Part shown: piece after piece, positions 14,623 to 24,667 of the stretch | Position numbering within the stretch: the first letter of the stretch is position 1 | Layout: each line of letters opens with the position of its first letter | Source of the DNA: Lapidilactobacillus luobeiensis | GTDB taxonomy: Bacteria; Bacillota; Bacilli; Lactobacillales; Lactobacillaceae | Assembly: GCF_024345205.1 (NCBI RefSeq) | Contig: NZ_BROC01000031.1 | Location: 1-36,602 of the forward strand | Direction: 5' to 3' | Length of the DNA: 36,602 nucleotides | The notes under the pieces: model-generated | Databases searched by the model: none | What the model saw: only the letters and a program-made list of their open reading frames with translations | What the model was told of the DNA's origin: nothing | Position numbers and translations under genes: made by a program

Positions 14623-15210
14623 ATGTTAGTACCTACAGTTATTGAACAAACTTCCCGGGGCGAACGCGCTTATGACATTTACTCACGCTTGCTGAAGGAT
14701 CGGATCATCATGCTGTCTGGCGAAGTCAATGACCAGATGGCCAACTCGATCATCGCCCAATTACTCTTCTTGGACGCCCAAGATTCAACCAAAGACATTT
14801 CCCTTTACATCAACTCACCAGGTGGGGTGATCACTTCTGGTTTGGCGATCATGGATACGATGAATTTCATCAAGTCTGACGTCCAAACGATCGCGATCGG
14901 GATGGCCGCTTCCATGGCCAGTGTCCTGTTGACGGCTGGGACCAAAGGCAAGCGCTTCGCCTTACCTAACTCAACTGTCTTGATCCATCAACCTTTGGGT
15001 GGTGCTCAAGGCCAAGCCACAGAGATCGAGATCGCTGCGGAAGAAATCATCAAGACCCGCAAAAAGATGAACCAGATCTTAGCTGACGCCACCGGCCAAA
15101 CCTTGGAAACCATTCAAAAGGATACTGAACGGGATAATTATATGACTGCTCAGGAAGCTTTGGATTATGGTTTGATCGACAAGATCATGGTCAACATGAA
15201 TGATAAATAA
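14623..15210 (+). CDS. clpP: ClpP, ATP-dependent Clp protease proteolytic subunit
   Basis: The 195-residue serine protease has its catalytic triad at Ser97 (GMAASMAS), His122 (LIHQPLGG) and Asp171 (ERDNYMTA). Fourteen subunits form the barrel that degrades proteins fed by ClpX, ClpC or ClpE. The length is normal for Firmicutes. AAGGAGG precedes ATG 14623 at good spacing. The gene has its own CtsR-regulated promoter and a strong terminator, so it is transcribed alone. In many lactobacilli clpP lies close to whiA and cggR; here about 10.5 kb of other genes and repeats separate it from whiA. Confidence 0.98.
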   Translation: MLVPTVIEQTSRGERAYDIYSRLLKDRIIMLSGEVNDQMANSIIAQLLFLDAQDSTKDISLYINSPGGVITSGLAIMDTMNFIKSDVQTIAIGMAASMASVLLTAGTKGKRFALPNSTVLIHQPLGGAQGQATEIEIAAEEIIKTRKKMNQILADATGQTLETIQKDTERDNYMTAQEALDYGLIDKIMVNMNDK

Positions 15211-15243
15211 AGTATTGAAATCGACTCAGATCAATGAGTCAGA

Positions 15244-15278
15244 AAAACGCTACGGCCGGTTGCCGTAGCGTTTTTTTG
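15244..15278. terminator. Bidirectional terminator between clpP and the MetE-like gene
   Basis: AAAACGCTACGG pairs with CCGTAGCGTTTT. A T run follows on the plus strand and an A run precedes it, so it can serve both convergent genes. Confidence 0.9.
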
Positions 15279-15352
15279 GTATTTAGATCAAGTTGAGTGA
15301 GCTCAGTTTCAGCAATCATTGGCCAGGACACTTTTTGACTTGGTCGGCTCGA

Positions 15353-16504
15353 TCACTGCTGCCAATAATCAGCAGCGATCCGTTGACCTTGGCCGATCTT
15401 GGCCCATTGTTGGTCGGCGGTCAGTTCGTTGCCACCATCACAGGAAGCAAAACCACACTGATGGGACAAGTAAAGGCGCTCCTTGGGAATGATCTGGCTG
15501 GCCTGGTCCAATAGGCGATAAACTCGGGCTTCATCATCCAAATGATCGGTCTTGCTAGAAAGTAGACCCAAAACAACGGTAACTGCCGGCTTATTCGCTA
15601 AAACGGCCAGTGCGGAAAGGTCGCCGGCCCGCTCGTCATCCCATTCCAAAAAGAACCGATCATAGTGTTGCTCGCCGAGGAATTTCTGTGCGATCGTGGC
15701 GTAACTGCCACCGGCGGCGTGCCGGCTAGCGTAGTTACCGCGACAATTGTGGGTCCAGACTTTTAGCCCCAAAGCGTGGCCGTAATCGGCGACTTCATTA
15801 TTGATGGCGATGAAGGTATCCGCCAAATCAACGACGTCACCATTGCCGGCGGCGAAGAAACTTTGTTGATTATCCGGCGCGAACAGTTCCCAGAGGCAAT
15901 CGTCAAATTGAATGATCGTTCCGCCAGCGTCGCGATAATCACGCAGAAATTCTTTGTAGGCGTTGATCAGGCCAGCGCGAAGTTCAGCTTGATTGGCATA
16001 AACTTGATCGGGTCCATATAAATGATCAAAAATCGCCAATTCCGTGAAAGCGTGGGCCGCGCCCCAAACAGTGGTTTTGACAGTGGTCGTGCCGGCTTGA
16101 GCTTTGAGCGCTTTGAAGATATCAATGAAATGATGCTGGTGGCCAGATAAGGGGGCGGTGATCCGCAAGCCAATGTCCTTGCGGGTCTCAAAAGCGCCAC
16201 CGTCATGATTTTGGAAGGTGTAACCTTGCTTGGCGATGAAACGTTCAATCCCACCGAAGCCCCAGATGAAGTCCAAGTGCCACATTGATTTGGAATATTC
16301 ACCGTCCGTAAGGACACTTAGTCCGTGGGCTTTTTGTTCCGCGACGACCGTTTTGATCGCGGCAGTCTCAGCGGCCTGATAACCAGGAAAATCTTGATAA
16401 AACGGATAGGTGATATCATCGCGTTGTTCGATTTGGTTTTTATAAGTCAAGAGTGAAGTCGGTCGTAATAATGAACCGACTGTTTGAAAATGAGTTGTTG
16501 TCAT
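15353..16504 (-). CDS. MetE C-terminal-like (cobalamin-independent) methyltransferase
   Basis: The 383-residue protein resembles the catalytic half of cobalamin-independent methionine synthase, as in the Bacillus YxjG/YxjH type. It begins with VGSLLRP, and DGEYSKSMWHLDF lies near residue 65. The expected zinc ligands are visible: His and Cys in WTHNCRGN (near 250-252), Glu in FLEWDDE (near 286) and Cys in SHQCGFAS (near 349). It probably moves a methyl group to homocysteine or a related thiol to make methionine; the donor is uncertain because the N-terminal folate-binding half of MetE is absent. GGAGG at seven bases selects ATG 16504 over the longer reading from 16540. It diverges from a LysR regulator that likely controls it. 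Confidence 0.85.
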   Translation of the reverse strand: MTTTHFQTVGSLLRPTSLLTYKNQIEQRDDITYPFYQDFPGYQAAETAAIKTVVAEQKAHGLSVLTDGEYSKSMWHLDFIWGFGGIERFIAKQGYTFQNHDGGAFETRKDIGLRITAPLSGHQHHFIDIFKALKAQAGTTTVKTTVWGAAHAFTELAIFDHLYGPDQVYANQAELRAGLINAYKEFLRDYRDAGGTIIQFDDCLWELFAPDNQQSFFAAGNGDVVDLADTFIAINNEVADYGHALGLKVWTHNCRGNYASRHAAGGSYATIAQKFLGEQHYDRFFLEWDDERAGDLSALAVLANKPAVTVVLGLLSSKTDHLDDEARVYRLLDQASQIIPKERLYLSHQCGFASCDGGNELTADQQWAKIGQGQRIAADYWQQ

Positions 16505-16534
16505 GAGAATCCTCCAGAAATTAAGTCTTGAGGA

Positions 16535-16544
16535 TATCATAGCA
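16535..16544 (-). promoter_or_regulatory. Extended -10 promoter of the MetE-like gene
   Basis: On the minus strand the sequence reads TGCTATGATA, an extended -10 about 30 bases before the start codon. The same ten bases occur on the plus strand at 16581 in the divergent lysR promoter. Confidence 0.6.
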
Positions 16545-16580
16545 AGTTTTTCGGATAATAGATAATACCGGTTAACTTTG

Positions 16581-16590
16581 TGCTATGATA
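16581..16590 (+). promoter_or_regulatory. Extended -10 promoter of the LysR gene
   Basis: TGCTATGATA (16581-16590) is an extended -10 27 bases before the lysR start, identical to the divergent promoter of the MetE-like gene. Confidence 0.6.
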
Positions 16591-16616
16591 GGTAAAAACT
16601 ATAACAGAGGCAAACC

Positions 16617-17543
16617 ATGCGCATCCAACAACTAACCTATTTAGAAAAAATCGCGGCGACCGGCTCGATCAATGAGGCCGCCAAACAACTTTTTATCAGT
16701 CAACCCTCGTTGTCCCAGGCGATGAAGGAGTTGGAAAAGGAATATCACTTGCAATTGTTTTATCGCAGCAAATTAGGAATCACGCTAACAGCTGAGGGGC
16801 GGGAATTTCTGAACTACGCGCGGGGAATCTTGGATCAGGTCAATTTATTGAATGACCATTTCGATGTGGACGTGGTTCGCAAGCACGTTTTTAGTGTTTC
16901 CGGGCAGCATTACGCCTTTGTGGTCCACGCTTTTGTCGAGTTGGTCAAGCGGATCGGTCAAGATGAATATCAATTCACCTTGCGGGAGACGCAAACGCAA
17001 AACGTCCTCGATGATATTCAAACTTTTCGCAGTGAGATCGGAGTGATCTACTTGAATCAGTTTAATCGAGCGGTGCTAACGCGGTTGATTGCTGAAAAGG
17101 ATTTGAGCTTCACACCACTTTTCGTGGCTCAGCCGCATGTTTTCGTCGGGCGTGATAATCCGCTGACCAGTAAAGCTCGCCTGACTTTGGCCGATCTGAC
17201 TGACTATCCCTATCTTTCTTATGAGCAAGGGGAGAATAATTCGTTTTATTTTGCTGAGGAGATCTTGAGCACCATGCCCCACAAAAAGCAGATCCAGATC
17301 AGTGATCGAGCGACGATCTTCAACTTAATGGTCGGGCTGAATGGCTATACCATCAGCAGTGGCATCATCAGCAGTGAACTCAATGACGAGAAAATCGTGG
17401 CAATCCCCTTGGATGTGCCGGACTCGATGACCTTAGGGTACTTGACGCATAAGAAAATCGAATTAAGTGCCTTGGCGACAGAATACTTGGTCCTATTGAA
17501 GCAGCATATTCATAACTACGGTTTTACGATCATTGGCGACTAG
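16617..17543 (+). CDS. LysR-family transcriptional regulator
   Basis: The 308-residue product has the N-terminal LysR helix-turn-helix (IAATGSINEAAKQLFISQPS, then LSQAMKELEKEY) and a C-terminal periplasmic-binding-like effector domain from about residue 90. It is transcribed away from the MetE-like methyltransferase across 112 bases that hold both promoters, the classic arrangement for a LysR activator and its target. A role in methionine or sulfur metabolism, as for MetR or CysB types, is inferred from this alone. AGAGG precedes ATG 16617. Confidence 0.88.
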   Translation: MRIQQLTYLEKIAATGSINEAAKQLFISQPSLSQAMKELEKEYHLQLFYRSKLGITLTAEGREFLNYARGILDQVNLLNDHFDVDVVRKHVFSVSGQHYAFVVHAFVELVKRIGQDEYQFTLRETQTQNVLDDIQTFRSEIGVIYLNQFNRAVLTRLIAEKDLSFTPLFVAQPHVFVGRDNPLTSKARLTLADLTDYPYLSYEQGENNSFYFAEEILSTMPHKKQIQISDRATIFNLMVGLNGYTISSGIISSELNDEKIVAIPLDVPDSMTLGYLTHKKIELSALATEYLVLLKQHIHNYGFTIIGD

Positions 17544-17561
17544 CTGGAATGTGCTCGATAT

Positions 17562-17656
17562 CCCCGACATCTGTGCTTAGTTACGCAACTATTTCGGAGG
17601 CACATACCAGCCTCCAAAACAGTTGCTAGGCTAATGCTCGGGAGCTCCCGGGTCGG
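17562..17656. repeat. HP-A hairpin, inverted single copy
   Basis: The outer arm CCGAC pairs with GTCGG. The inner arm GCAACTATTTCGGAGG pairs with CCTCCAAAACAGTTGC with one weak position. The boxes GTGCTTAGTTACG and TAGGCTAATGCTC are the reverse-oriented equivalents of the conserved boxes in the 157-511 array. Arm sequences partly differ from all other copies. Confidence 0.7.
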
Positions 17657-17665
17657 CTCACACTC

Positions 17666-17871
17666 TGGCGTTGGTGGGCTGTTTACTCGTTGGCGGAAGG
17701 TCGGGCTGGGGGTGAGTCAGCCGCGATATTATTCTTGGCGGCTCTGCCGCCTAGAATAAGGCTCAGCTGTGAGATTCGCGCGGGTTTTGCGAAGCTCAAA
17801 GTGACGCCCGCCGCGTTCCACCACCCCCAGCCCGACCTGGAGCCCACCACAACTGCCATTCACCAACGCCA
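17666..17871. repeat. HP-C hairpin, solitary divergent copy
   Basis: An outer stem TGGCGTTGGTG/CACCAACGCCA (17666-17676 with 17861-17871) encloses a perfect 17-base stem AGGTCGGGCTGGGGGTG (17698-17714 with 17822-17838). The core TTATTCTTGGCGGC-TCT-GCCGCCTAGAATAA has one mismatch. The conserved GGCTCAGCTGTGAGATTCGC...GCGAAGCTCAAAGTGACGCC segment identifies HP-C. The arms share little sequence with the other copies yet pair fully. Confidence 0.85.
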
Positions 17872-18042
17872 CGCGCAGCGCCAGCCGTGGATATTGTGGA
17901 AACGTTGTGCTCACTAGCCCAGTTTCTTCCATCTAACCAGTTGAGCTTCACAGCAAGTCTTGTCGTTTCAATGAAGGAAGGGCGAAAAACCCGTGATCAC
18001 AGCAATCGATCATGCTCTTGATAAGATTAAATCGTGAAATTT

Positions 18043-18057
18043 TCAGGAAATTCCTGA
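18043..18057. promoter_or_regulatory. Palindrome upstream of the cggR promoter
   Basis: TCAGGAAATTCCTGA is a perfect palindrome around a central A. It lies 17 bases upstream of the -35 of the glycolytic operon, a good place for an activator or second repressor. The protein is unknown. It is not a cre site. Confidence 0.4.
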
Positions 18058-18074
18058 TAAAGCGGTTGCAAATC

Positions 18075-18103
18075 TTGCAAATGAAAATCACAATTGTTAT
18101 AAT
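18075..18103 (+). promoter_or_regulatory. Main promoter of the glycolytic operon
   Basis: TTGCAA (18075-18080), a 17-base spacer and a perfect extended -10 TGTTATAAT (to 18103) form a strong promoter, as expected for a highly expressed operon. Confidence 0.85.
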
Positions 18104-18162
18104 GATTTCGGTGCTTGAGATAGGGTAAGACTTTTGATCAACGCTATATTTTTTGGCACTGA

Positions 18163-18198
18163 TGGGTCGCAATATGACACCGTTGGACGATTCTTGTC
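18163..18198 (+). promoter_or_regulatory. CggR operator
   Basis: The sequence reads TGGGTC-N6-TGAC-N4-TTGGAC-N6-TGTC (18163-18198), the same spacing as the Bacillus CggR operator CGGGAC-N6-TGTC-N4-CGGGAC-N6-TGTC. It lies between the promoter and cggR, right before the Shine-Dalgarno, where bound CggR would act as a roadblock until fructose-1,6-bisphosphate releases it. Confidence 0.8.
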
Positions 18199-18216
18199 CC
18201 ACTGAAAGGTCTGGCT

Positions 18217-19257
18217 GTGATGCAGAATGACTTAACGTGGTTGGATACGATCGCCCCGGGTTTCTTGAATACGATCAGACAGCGGTATTTGATCTTGCAG
18301 CGGATCCAATGGCTAGAACCTGTTGGCCGGCGCACGCTGGCTCAAGAGCTTGGGCTCAGCGAGCGTGGACTACGAACAGAAACTAACATTTTGAAAGCTT
18401 CAGGATTGATAAATTCCTCGAAATTAGGTATGGTATTAACGGAGAGTGGCCGTGATATTCTCGGCAAACTCGACGACCTCATGTCTGATTTATTGGGATT
18501 TCCGAAGAAGGAGCGGCGCTTAGCCGACGTCTTGGGAATCGACCATGTCTTGATCGTTTCCGGCGATTGTGATTCGCAACCGCGGGTACTGGAATCCATG
18601 GGTCAGCTGTTGAATAAGTCCTTGGCAGTGCTGTTACCTGATGGCGAGAATATTATCGCTGCGATGGGTGGCACCACCATGGCGGTGATGGCCAAAGAAT
18701 TAACGCCGGCATTGGCGAAACAACGTGATTTGTTGTTCGTACCTGCCCGTGGCGGTGTTGGCGAACTGGTCGATATTCAGGCCAACGCGATCTGCTCGGA
18801 AATGGCCAAGCAAACTGGTGGTCGGCACCGGAGCTTGTATGTTCCCGAGGACATCAGCGAGCGGACCTATCAGCCACTGCTCCAAGAACCATCGATCAAG
18901 TCAGTCCTTGATTTGATCGGCCAAGCCAATGTGGTGATCCACAGCATTGGTGAGGCGATGACCATGGCTCAACGCCGGAATATGTCGGCGGAGATCATTG
19001 GAGAATTGCAAGCCAAGCAGGCAGTTGCCGAGGCTTTCGGCGATTTCTTCGATGAAAGTGGTCAAGTAGTTTACAAGATACCGCGGATCGGCTTACAGAT
19101 CCCGGATCTTACTGAAGTTCCTTATGTATTCGCCATCGCGGCGGGCCAGAATAAGGCCAAAGCGATCCGCGCTTACATGCACAACGCGCCGCAACAAACG
19201 TGGTTGATCACGGATGAGGGCGCTGCTAACTCGCTTTTAAAAGGGGCAACCTTTTAA
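18217..19257 (+). CDS. cggR: CggR, central glycolytic genes regulator
   Basis: The 346-residue repressor of the SorC family has an N-terminal winged helix (RRTLAQELGLSERGLRTET near residue 38) and a large sugar-phosphate-binding domain. The latter includes AAMGGTTMAVMA near 150 and FVPARGGVGELVDIQANAIC near 173. In Bacillus it represses the gapA operon and is relieved by fructose-1,6-bisphosphate. A matching operator lies at 18163-18198. GTG 18217 and ATG 18220 are both possible starts; GAAAGG (18204-18209) is seven bases from the GTG. It is the first gene of cggR-gapA-pgk-tpiA-eno. Confidence 0.95.
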   Translation: MMQNDLTWLDTIAPGFLNTIRQRYLILQRIQWLEPVGRRTLAQELGLSERGLRTETNILKASGLINSSKLGMVLTESGRDILGKLDDLMSDLLGFPKKERRLADVLGIDHVLIVSGDCDSQPRVLESMGQLLNKSLAVLLPDGENIIAAMGGTTMAVMAKELTPALAKQRDLLFVPARGGVGELVDIQANAICSEMAKQTGGRHRSLYVPEDISERTYQPLLQEPSIKSVLDLIGQANVVIHSIGEAMTMAQRRNMSAEIIGELQAKQAVAEAFGDFFDESGQVVYKIPRIGLQIPDLTEVPYVFAIAAGQNKAKAIRAYMHNAPQQTWLITDEGAANSLLKGATF

Positions 19258-19292
19258 AGAAATTTTTTATTTCCTGAAGGAGGAAATTTTGT

Positions 19293-20321
19293 ATGACTGT
19301 AAAGATTGGTATTAACGGTTTCGGACGTATCGGACGTTTGGCATTCCGCCGTATTTTGGACTTGGGTGCTGAATCAAATGAAATCGAAGTAGTTGCAATC
19401 AACGACTTGACTTCACCAGCTATGTTGGCTCACTTATTGAAATATGATTCAACTCATGGCACTTTGGATGCTGAAGTTAGTGCGACTGAAGACTCAATCG
19501 TTGTTAACGGTAAGTCATATCGTGTTTACTCAGAACCACAAGCAGACAAAATTCCTTGGGTTGCAAACGATGGCGTAGACTTCGTACTTGAATGTACTGG
19601 TTTCTACACTTCCAAAGAAAAGGCTTCAGCTCACTTGAAGGCCGGCGCTAAGCGTGTCTTGATCTCAGCTCCTGCTGGTAGCGATCTTAAGACTATCGTT
19701 TATAGCGTAAACGATGATACCTTGACTGCTGACGATACAATTGTATCTGCAGGCTCATGTACAACAAACTCATTGGCACCATTCGCACAAGCATTGAACA
19801 ATGAATTTGGTATCGAAGTTGGTACTATGACTACGATCCATGCTTACACTGCAACTCAATTGATCCTTGACGGCCCAGACCGTAAAGGCAATCGTCGCAA
19901 TGCTCGTGCTGCTGCTGTTAACACAATTCCTCACTCAACTGGTGCTGCTAAGGCTATCGGTTTGGTCTTACCTGAATTGAACGGCAAGTTACAAGGTCAT
20001 GCACAACGTGTTGGTGTGCCTGATGGTTCTGAAACAGAATTAGTTGCGATCTTAGGCAAGAAAGTTAAAGACGCTGACGAAATCAACGAAGCTGTTAAGA
20101 AGTATACGGAAAATAATCCTTCATTCGGTTACAACGAAGACGAAGTTGTTTCTTCTGACATCATTGGCACAACTTACGGCTCAATCTTTGACCCAACTCA
20201 AACTGAAGTAACAACTTCAGGCGATCACCAATTGGTTAAGACTGTTGCTTGGTATGACAACGAATATGGCTTTACTTGCCAAATGGTTCGTACTTTATTG
20301 AAATTCGCAACTCTTAAATAG
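19293..20321 (+). CDS. gapA: Glyceraldehyde-3-phosphate dehydrogenase
   Basis: The 342-residue enzyme oxidises glyceraldehyde-3-phosphate to 1,3-bisphosphoglycerate with NAD. The Rossmann motif [14 protein letters not shown] is at the N terminus. The catalytic cysteine is Cys156 in [13 protein letters not shown], with its histidine partner in [10 protein letters not shown]. Codon use shifts clearly toward ACT, AAC, GTT and TCA compared with neighbours, a sign of very high expression. GAAGGAGG precedes ATG 19293. It is the second gene of the CggR-controlled operon, 35 bases after cggR. Confidence 0.98.
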   Translation: MTVKIGINGFGRIGRLAFRRILDLGAESNEIEVVAINDLTSPAMLAHLLKYDSTHGTLDAEVSATEDSIVVNGKSYRVYSEPQADKIPWVANDGVDFVLECTGFYTSKEKASAHLKAGAKRVLISAPAGSDLKTIVYSVNDDTLTADDTIVSAGSCTTNSLAPFAQALNNEFGIEVGTMTTIHAYTATQLILDGPDRKGNRRNARAAAVNTIPHSTGAAKAIGLVLPELNGKLQGHAQRVGVPDGSETELVAILGKKVKDADEINEAVKKYTENNPSFGYNEDEVVSSDIIGTTYGSIFDPTQTEVTTSGDHQLVKTVAWYDNEYGFTCQMVRTLLKFATLK

Positions 20322-20354
20322 TTAGCTAACATTTTAGAGTTTCGATTCTTTTGA

Positions 20355-20385
20355 GGCGGAGGGAGGTTGACTCCTTTCGCCTTTT
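20355..20385 (+). terminator. Hairpin between gapA and pgk (partial terminator or processing stem)
   Basis: GGCGGAGGGAG and CTCCTTTCGCC pair over 11 positions with two wobbles around a five-base loop, followed by TTTT. The short T run suggests partial termination or protection of a gapA 3' end. pgk has no clear promoter after it, so some transcription must read through. Confidence 0.55.
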
Positions 20386-20416
20386 ATCATGAATTCTTTA
20401 CGGAGGTTGTCCACAA

Positions 20417-21628
20417 ATGGCAAAATTAATCGTTTCTGACGTTAACGTTAAAGATAAAAAAGTTTTGATCCGGGTCGACTTTAATGTGCCGATCAAAGAC
20501 GGCGTGATCGGTAATGATAACCGGATCGTTGCCGCTTTACCTACGATCAAATATGTAATCGACAATGGTGGCAAAGCCATCTTACTTTCTCACTTAGGTC
20601 GGATCAAGAGCGACGACGATAAGAAAAAATTAAGCTTACGTCCCGTTGCGGCTCGTTTGGCTGAATTGTTAGGCAAGGATGTTAAATTCGTGCCGGTCAA
20701 TGAAGGTGCTGAATTAGAAGACGCGATCAACGCAATGGCTGATGGCGATGTGATCTTAATGGAAAATACCCGTTTCCAAGACATCGACAATGATTTCGGC
20801 AAACGCGAATCCAAGAATGATCCTAAGTTAGGTGAATATTGGGCATCCTTAGGCGACGTTTATGTGAACGACGCTTTCGGTACCGCACACCGCGCTCACG
20901 CTTCTAACGTGGGGATCGCCACAGCGATGAAGGCCGCTAACAAGCCTGCAGCTGCTGGCTTCTTGATGGAAAAGGAAATCAAGTTCTTAGGGACCGCCGT
21001 TGATAAACCAGTTCATCCTTTCGTCACCATCTTAGGTGGCGCTAAGGTTTCTGATAAGATCGGCGTGATCGAAAACTTGATTCCTAAGTCAGATCATATC
21101 TTGATCGGCGGTGGCATGGCTTATACTTTCTTGGCAGCAAAAGGCTACCAGATCGGCAAGTCCTTGTTCGAAGCTGACAAGCTTGAATTGGCGAAGGAAC
21201 TGTTAGCTAAGGCTGGCGACAAACTGGTTTTACCAGTTGATAACGTTGCCGCAACTGAATTTTCAAATGATGCGCCTCACGAAATCGTTGGCGATGATAT
21301 TCCTGACAACGAAATGGGCTTAGACATCGGGCCTAAATCGATTGCTTTGTTCAAGGATATCTTGAAAGACGCGAAGACGGTTGTTTGGAACGGCCCAATG
21401 GGTGCGTTTGAAATGAGCAACTACGCTGAAGGCACATTGGAAGTTGGTCGGGCTTTAGGTGCTTTGACTGACGCAACCACGATCATCGGTGGTGGTGATT
21501 CCGCTGCGGCCGCGATCCAATTAGGCATCGCTGACCAGATCACTCATATCTCAACAGGTGGCGGCGCTTCACTTGAATACTTGGAAGGCAAGACCTTGCC
21601 AGGTATCGCTGCTATTTCCGAGAAATAA
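20417..21628 (+). CDS. pgk: Phosphoglycerate kinase
   Basis: The 403-residue enzyme makes ATP from 1,3-bisphosphoglycerate. The N-terminal substrate-binding motif [14 protein letters not shown] is near residue 16, LLSHLGR near 56 and GGAKVSDKI near 208. The C-terminal nucleotide-binding motif GGGDSAAA is near 358. CGGAGG precedes ATG 20417. Codon use is intermediate between gapA and ordinary genes. It is cotranscribed with tpiA, 31 bases downstream. Confidence 0.98.
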   Translation: MAKLIVSDVNVKDKKVLIRVDFNVPIKDGVIGNDNRIVAALPTIKYVIDNGGKAILLSHLGRIKSDDDKKKLSLRPVAARLAELLGKDVKFVPVNEGAELEDAINAMADGDVILMENTRFQDIDNDFGKRESKNDPKLGEYWASLGDVYVNDAFGTAHRAHASNVGIATAMKAANKPAAAGFLMEKEIKFLGTAVDKPVHPFVTILGGAKVSDKIGVIENLIPKSDHILIGGGMAYTFLAAKGYQIGKSLFEADKLELAKELLAKAGDKLVLPVDNVAATEFSNDAPHEIVGDDIPDNEMGLDIGPKSIALFKDILKDAKTVVWNGPMGAFEMSNYAEGTLEVGRALGALTDATTIIGGGDSAAAAIQLGIADQITHISTGGGASLEYLEGKTLPGIAAISEK

Positions 21629-21659
21629 TTTCCAAAAATAATTTTTGAGGTGAAAGATA

Positions 21660-22415
21660 TTGCGTACACCAATCATTGCCGGTAACTGGAAAATGAACAA
21701 GAATCCTCAAGAAACACAGGCTTTCTTGGAAGCAATCAAAGGCCAATTACCAGATCCAGCGCAAGTTGAATCAGTTATTGCCGCGCCTGCGATCGACTTA
21801 AACGCATTAGTATGGTTCTCCAAGGATTCTGCTTTAAAGGTTGCCGCTGAAAACTGTTATTTTGAAGACGAAGGCGCTTATACCGGTGAAACTTCACCAA
21901 AAGCGTTAGCTGAAATGGGCGTTGACTATGTGGTCATCGGTCACTCAGAACGTCGCCAATATTTCCACGAAACTGACGAAGACATCAATAAAAAGGCGAA
22001 AGCGATTTTCCGCAACCACATGTTGCCGATCATTTGCTGCGGCGAAACGTTGGAAACACGTGAAGCTGGCCATGAAGTTGACTGGGTCGTTGGTCAAATC
22101 AAGGCTGCTTTGGCTGGCTTGTCCGCTGAAGAAGTTTCTAAATTAGTGATCGCTTATGAACCAATCTGGGCCATTGGGACTGGCAAAACTGCTAGCTCTG
22201 ACCAAGCTCAAGAAATGTGTCATGAGATCCGTGAAGCTGTCAAGTCATTGTATAATGAACAAACTGCTGAGAACGTTCGGATCCAATATGGTGGTTCTGT
22301 TAAGCCGGCTAATGTGCAGGAATTAATGGCTAAACCTGACATCGATGGTGGTTTGGTCGGTGGCGCTAGCATGATCCCTGAATCATTTTTAGCCTTGGTC
22401 AACTACCAAAAATAA
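21660..22415 (+). CDS. tpiA: Triosephosphate isomerase
   Basis: The 251-residue barrel enzyme interconverts dihydroxyacetone phosphate and glyceraldehyde-3-phosphate. The catalytic residues are visible as Lys11 (GNWKMN), His95 (IGHSERR) and Glu167 ([11 protein letters not shown]). The start is TTG 21660: GAGGTG lies seven bases upstream and the protein then begins with the usual [16 protein letters not shown] start in such a highly expressed gene may lower its output relative to gapA. Confidence 0.98.
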   Translation: MRTPIIAGNWKMNKNPQETQAFLEAIKGQLPDPAQVESVIAAPAIDLNALVWFSKDSALKVAAENCYFEDEGAYTGETSPKALAEMGVDYVVIGHSERRQYFHETDEDINKKAKAIFRNHMLPIICCGETLETREAGHEVDWVVGQIKAALAGLSAEEVSKLVIAYEPIWAIGTGKTASSDQAQEMCHEIREAVKSLYNEQTAENVRIQYGGSVKPANVQELMAKPDIDGGLVGGASMIPESFLALVNYQK

Positions 22416-22430
22416 TGCCGCTTTGGAGTG

Positions 22431-22460
22431 TTAAACAACACTAAAATTTGGTACTATAAT
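22431..22460 (+). promoter_or_regulatory. Separate promoter of eno
   Basis: TTAAAC (22431-22436), an 18-base spacer and a perfect TATAAT (22455-22460) lie in the tpiA-eno gap, so enolase can be expressed apart from the CggR-controlled operon. Confidence 0.65.
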
Positions 22461-22468
22461 GAATGTAA

Positions 22469-23800
<1,332 letters not shown>

Positions 23801-23821
23801 TTAGCTTCCGGTGAAGTTAAT

Positions 23822-23854
23822 GACCGTCTATCCGTTGGGTAGGCGGTTTTTTTT
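23822..23854 (+). terminator. Terminator after eno
   Basis: ACCGTCTATCC pairs with GGGTAGGCGGT around a short loop, followed by eight T. Confidence 0.85.
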
Positions 23855-23933
23855 GTCTTGTTTTTTGAAAAGCGCGGCTTCTGTATTTGCTGACTTGCTT
23901 GATTGCAGGTGTGGTTGGGTTTGAGTGTGGACA

Positions 23934-24090
23934 CAACCGCCTCAGGGCGTTTTTAGTGGCTGGAACGCAGTGGGCATCGTTTGAAGCCAATCCGCAAATA
24001 CGGCGGCTTGTCTTCAAAGCGAGCCTTTGTCTAAGTGGCAAAGCCACAAAGACAAATTTCACTGCTGAGCCACACGCCCTGAGGCGGTTG
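23934..24090. repeat. HP-B hairpin, copy 2
   Basis: The 17-base arms (23934-23950 and 24074-24090) are identical to copy 1. The inner stem here reads TTTGAAGCC...GGCTTGTCTTCAAA, where copy 1 has TTTGAGCC...GGCTTGTCTCAAA: both sides gained the complementary base. Confidence 0.8.
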
Positions 24091-24376
24091 CTAGGCAAGT
24101 TTGAGCCTATCTGCAATCTAGGCGAAGTAGGTTACGAAGTGCTTTTGCAAGTGTGGTGGTCAAAATGAGACCATTTCATTTTGCGAGAAGGTCCTGTCAG
24201 TTGTTTGACCAGAGTTGCCGGTGATTATCAAGCCGCTTGTTGCGGTGTGACTATCAGTACGAACTTGTGACCACTAGCCATGGTCCTCAACTACGTGGGA
24301 ATCCGTCAATTTACACGCGCAGGTGTTATGGCGTGGCAGCTTAAACTACTTACAATTGTTGAGTAACTGTAACGGA

Positions 24377-24505
24377 GTGGTTCGGGGTGAGATCGCCGTG
24401 AAATTGGTCTTAGTGGCTGTGCCACTTAGACCAAGGCTCAGCTTTAAGATTCGCGTACTTTGCGAAGCTCAAAGTGACGCCCACAGCGAGCTCACCCCGA
24501 ACCAC
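24377..24505. repeat. HP-C hairpin, copy 3
   Basis: Arms GTGGTTCGGGGTGAG (24377-24391) and CTCACCCCGAACCAC (24491-24505) pair perfectly. Compared with copy 1, an A-to-T change in the left arm is matched by T-to-A in the right arm. The cap stem CGC/GCG replaces CGTG/CACG. Confidence 0.85.
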
Positions 24506-24624
24506 GCAGTGGAAGTTACGGCTAAGATATGGGAGCACAGCGAGCTTACCCGCCACACGCAACGCAGGCTGCGGCCAGAATCGCTACGGAATAGACACCA
24601 TAGCAAACCACCATTGATGCCATA

Positions 24625-24652
24625 GAAAAAACCGTGTCTGGGCACGGTTTTT
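24625..24652 (-). terminator. Terminator of the transglutaminase operon
   Basis: AAAAACCGTG...CACGGTTTTT forms a 10-base stem with a short loop just after the last minus-strand gene, and the reverse strand ends in a T run. Confidence 0.85.
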
Positions 24653-24667
24653 ACGTTATTGTCGCGA

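Larger units (their letters stand above)
23867..24585. repeat. Composite repeat R2 (HP-B, linker, HP-C)
   Basis: This is the second copy of the 0.7 kb unit. It lies between the terminator of eno and the convergent transglutaminase operon. HP-B occupies 23934-24090 and HP-C 24377-24505, and the linker again has inverted GGTCAAA/TTTGACC. Unlike R1 the left part is not duplicated. Confidence 0.85.
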
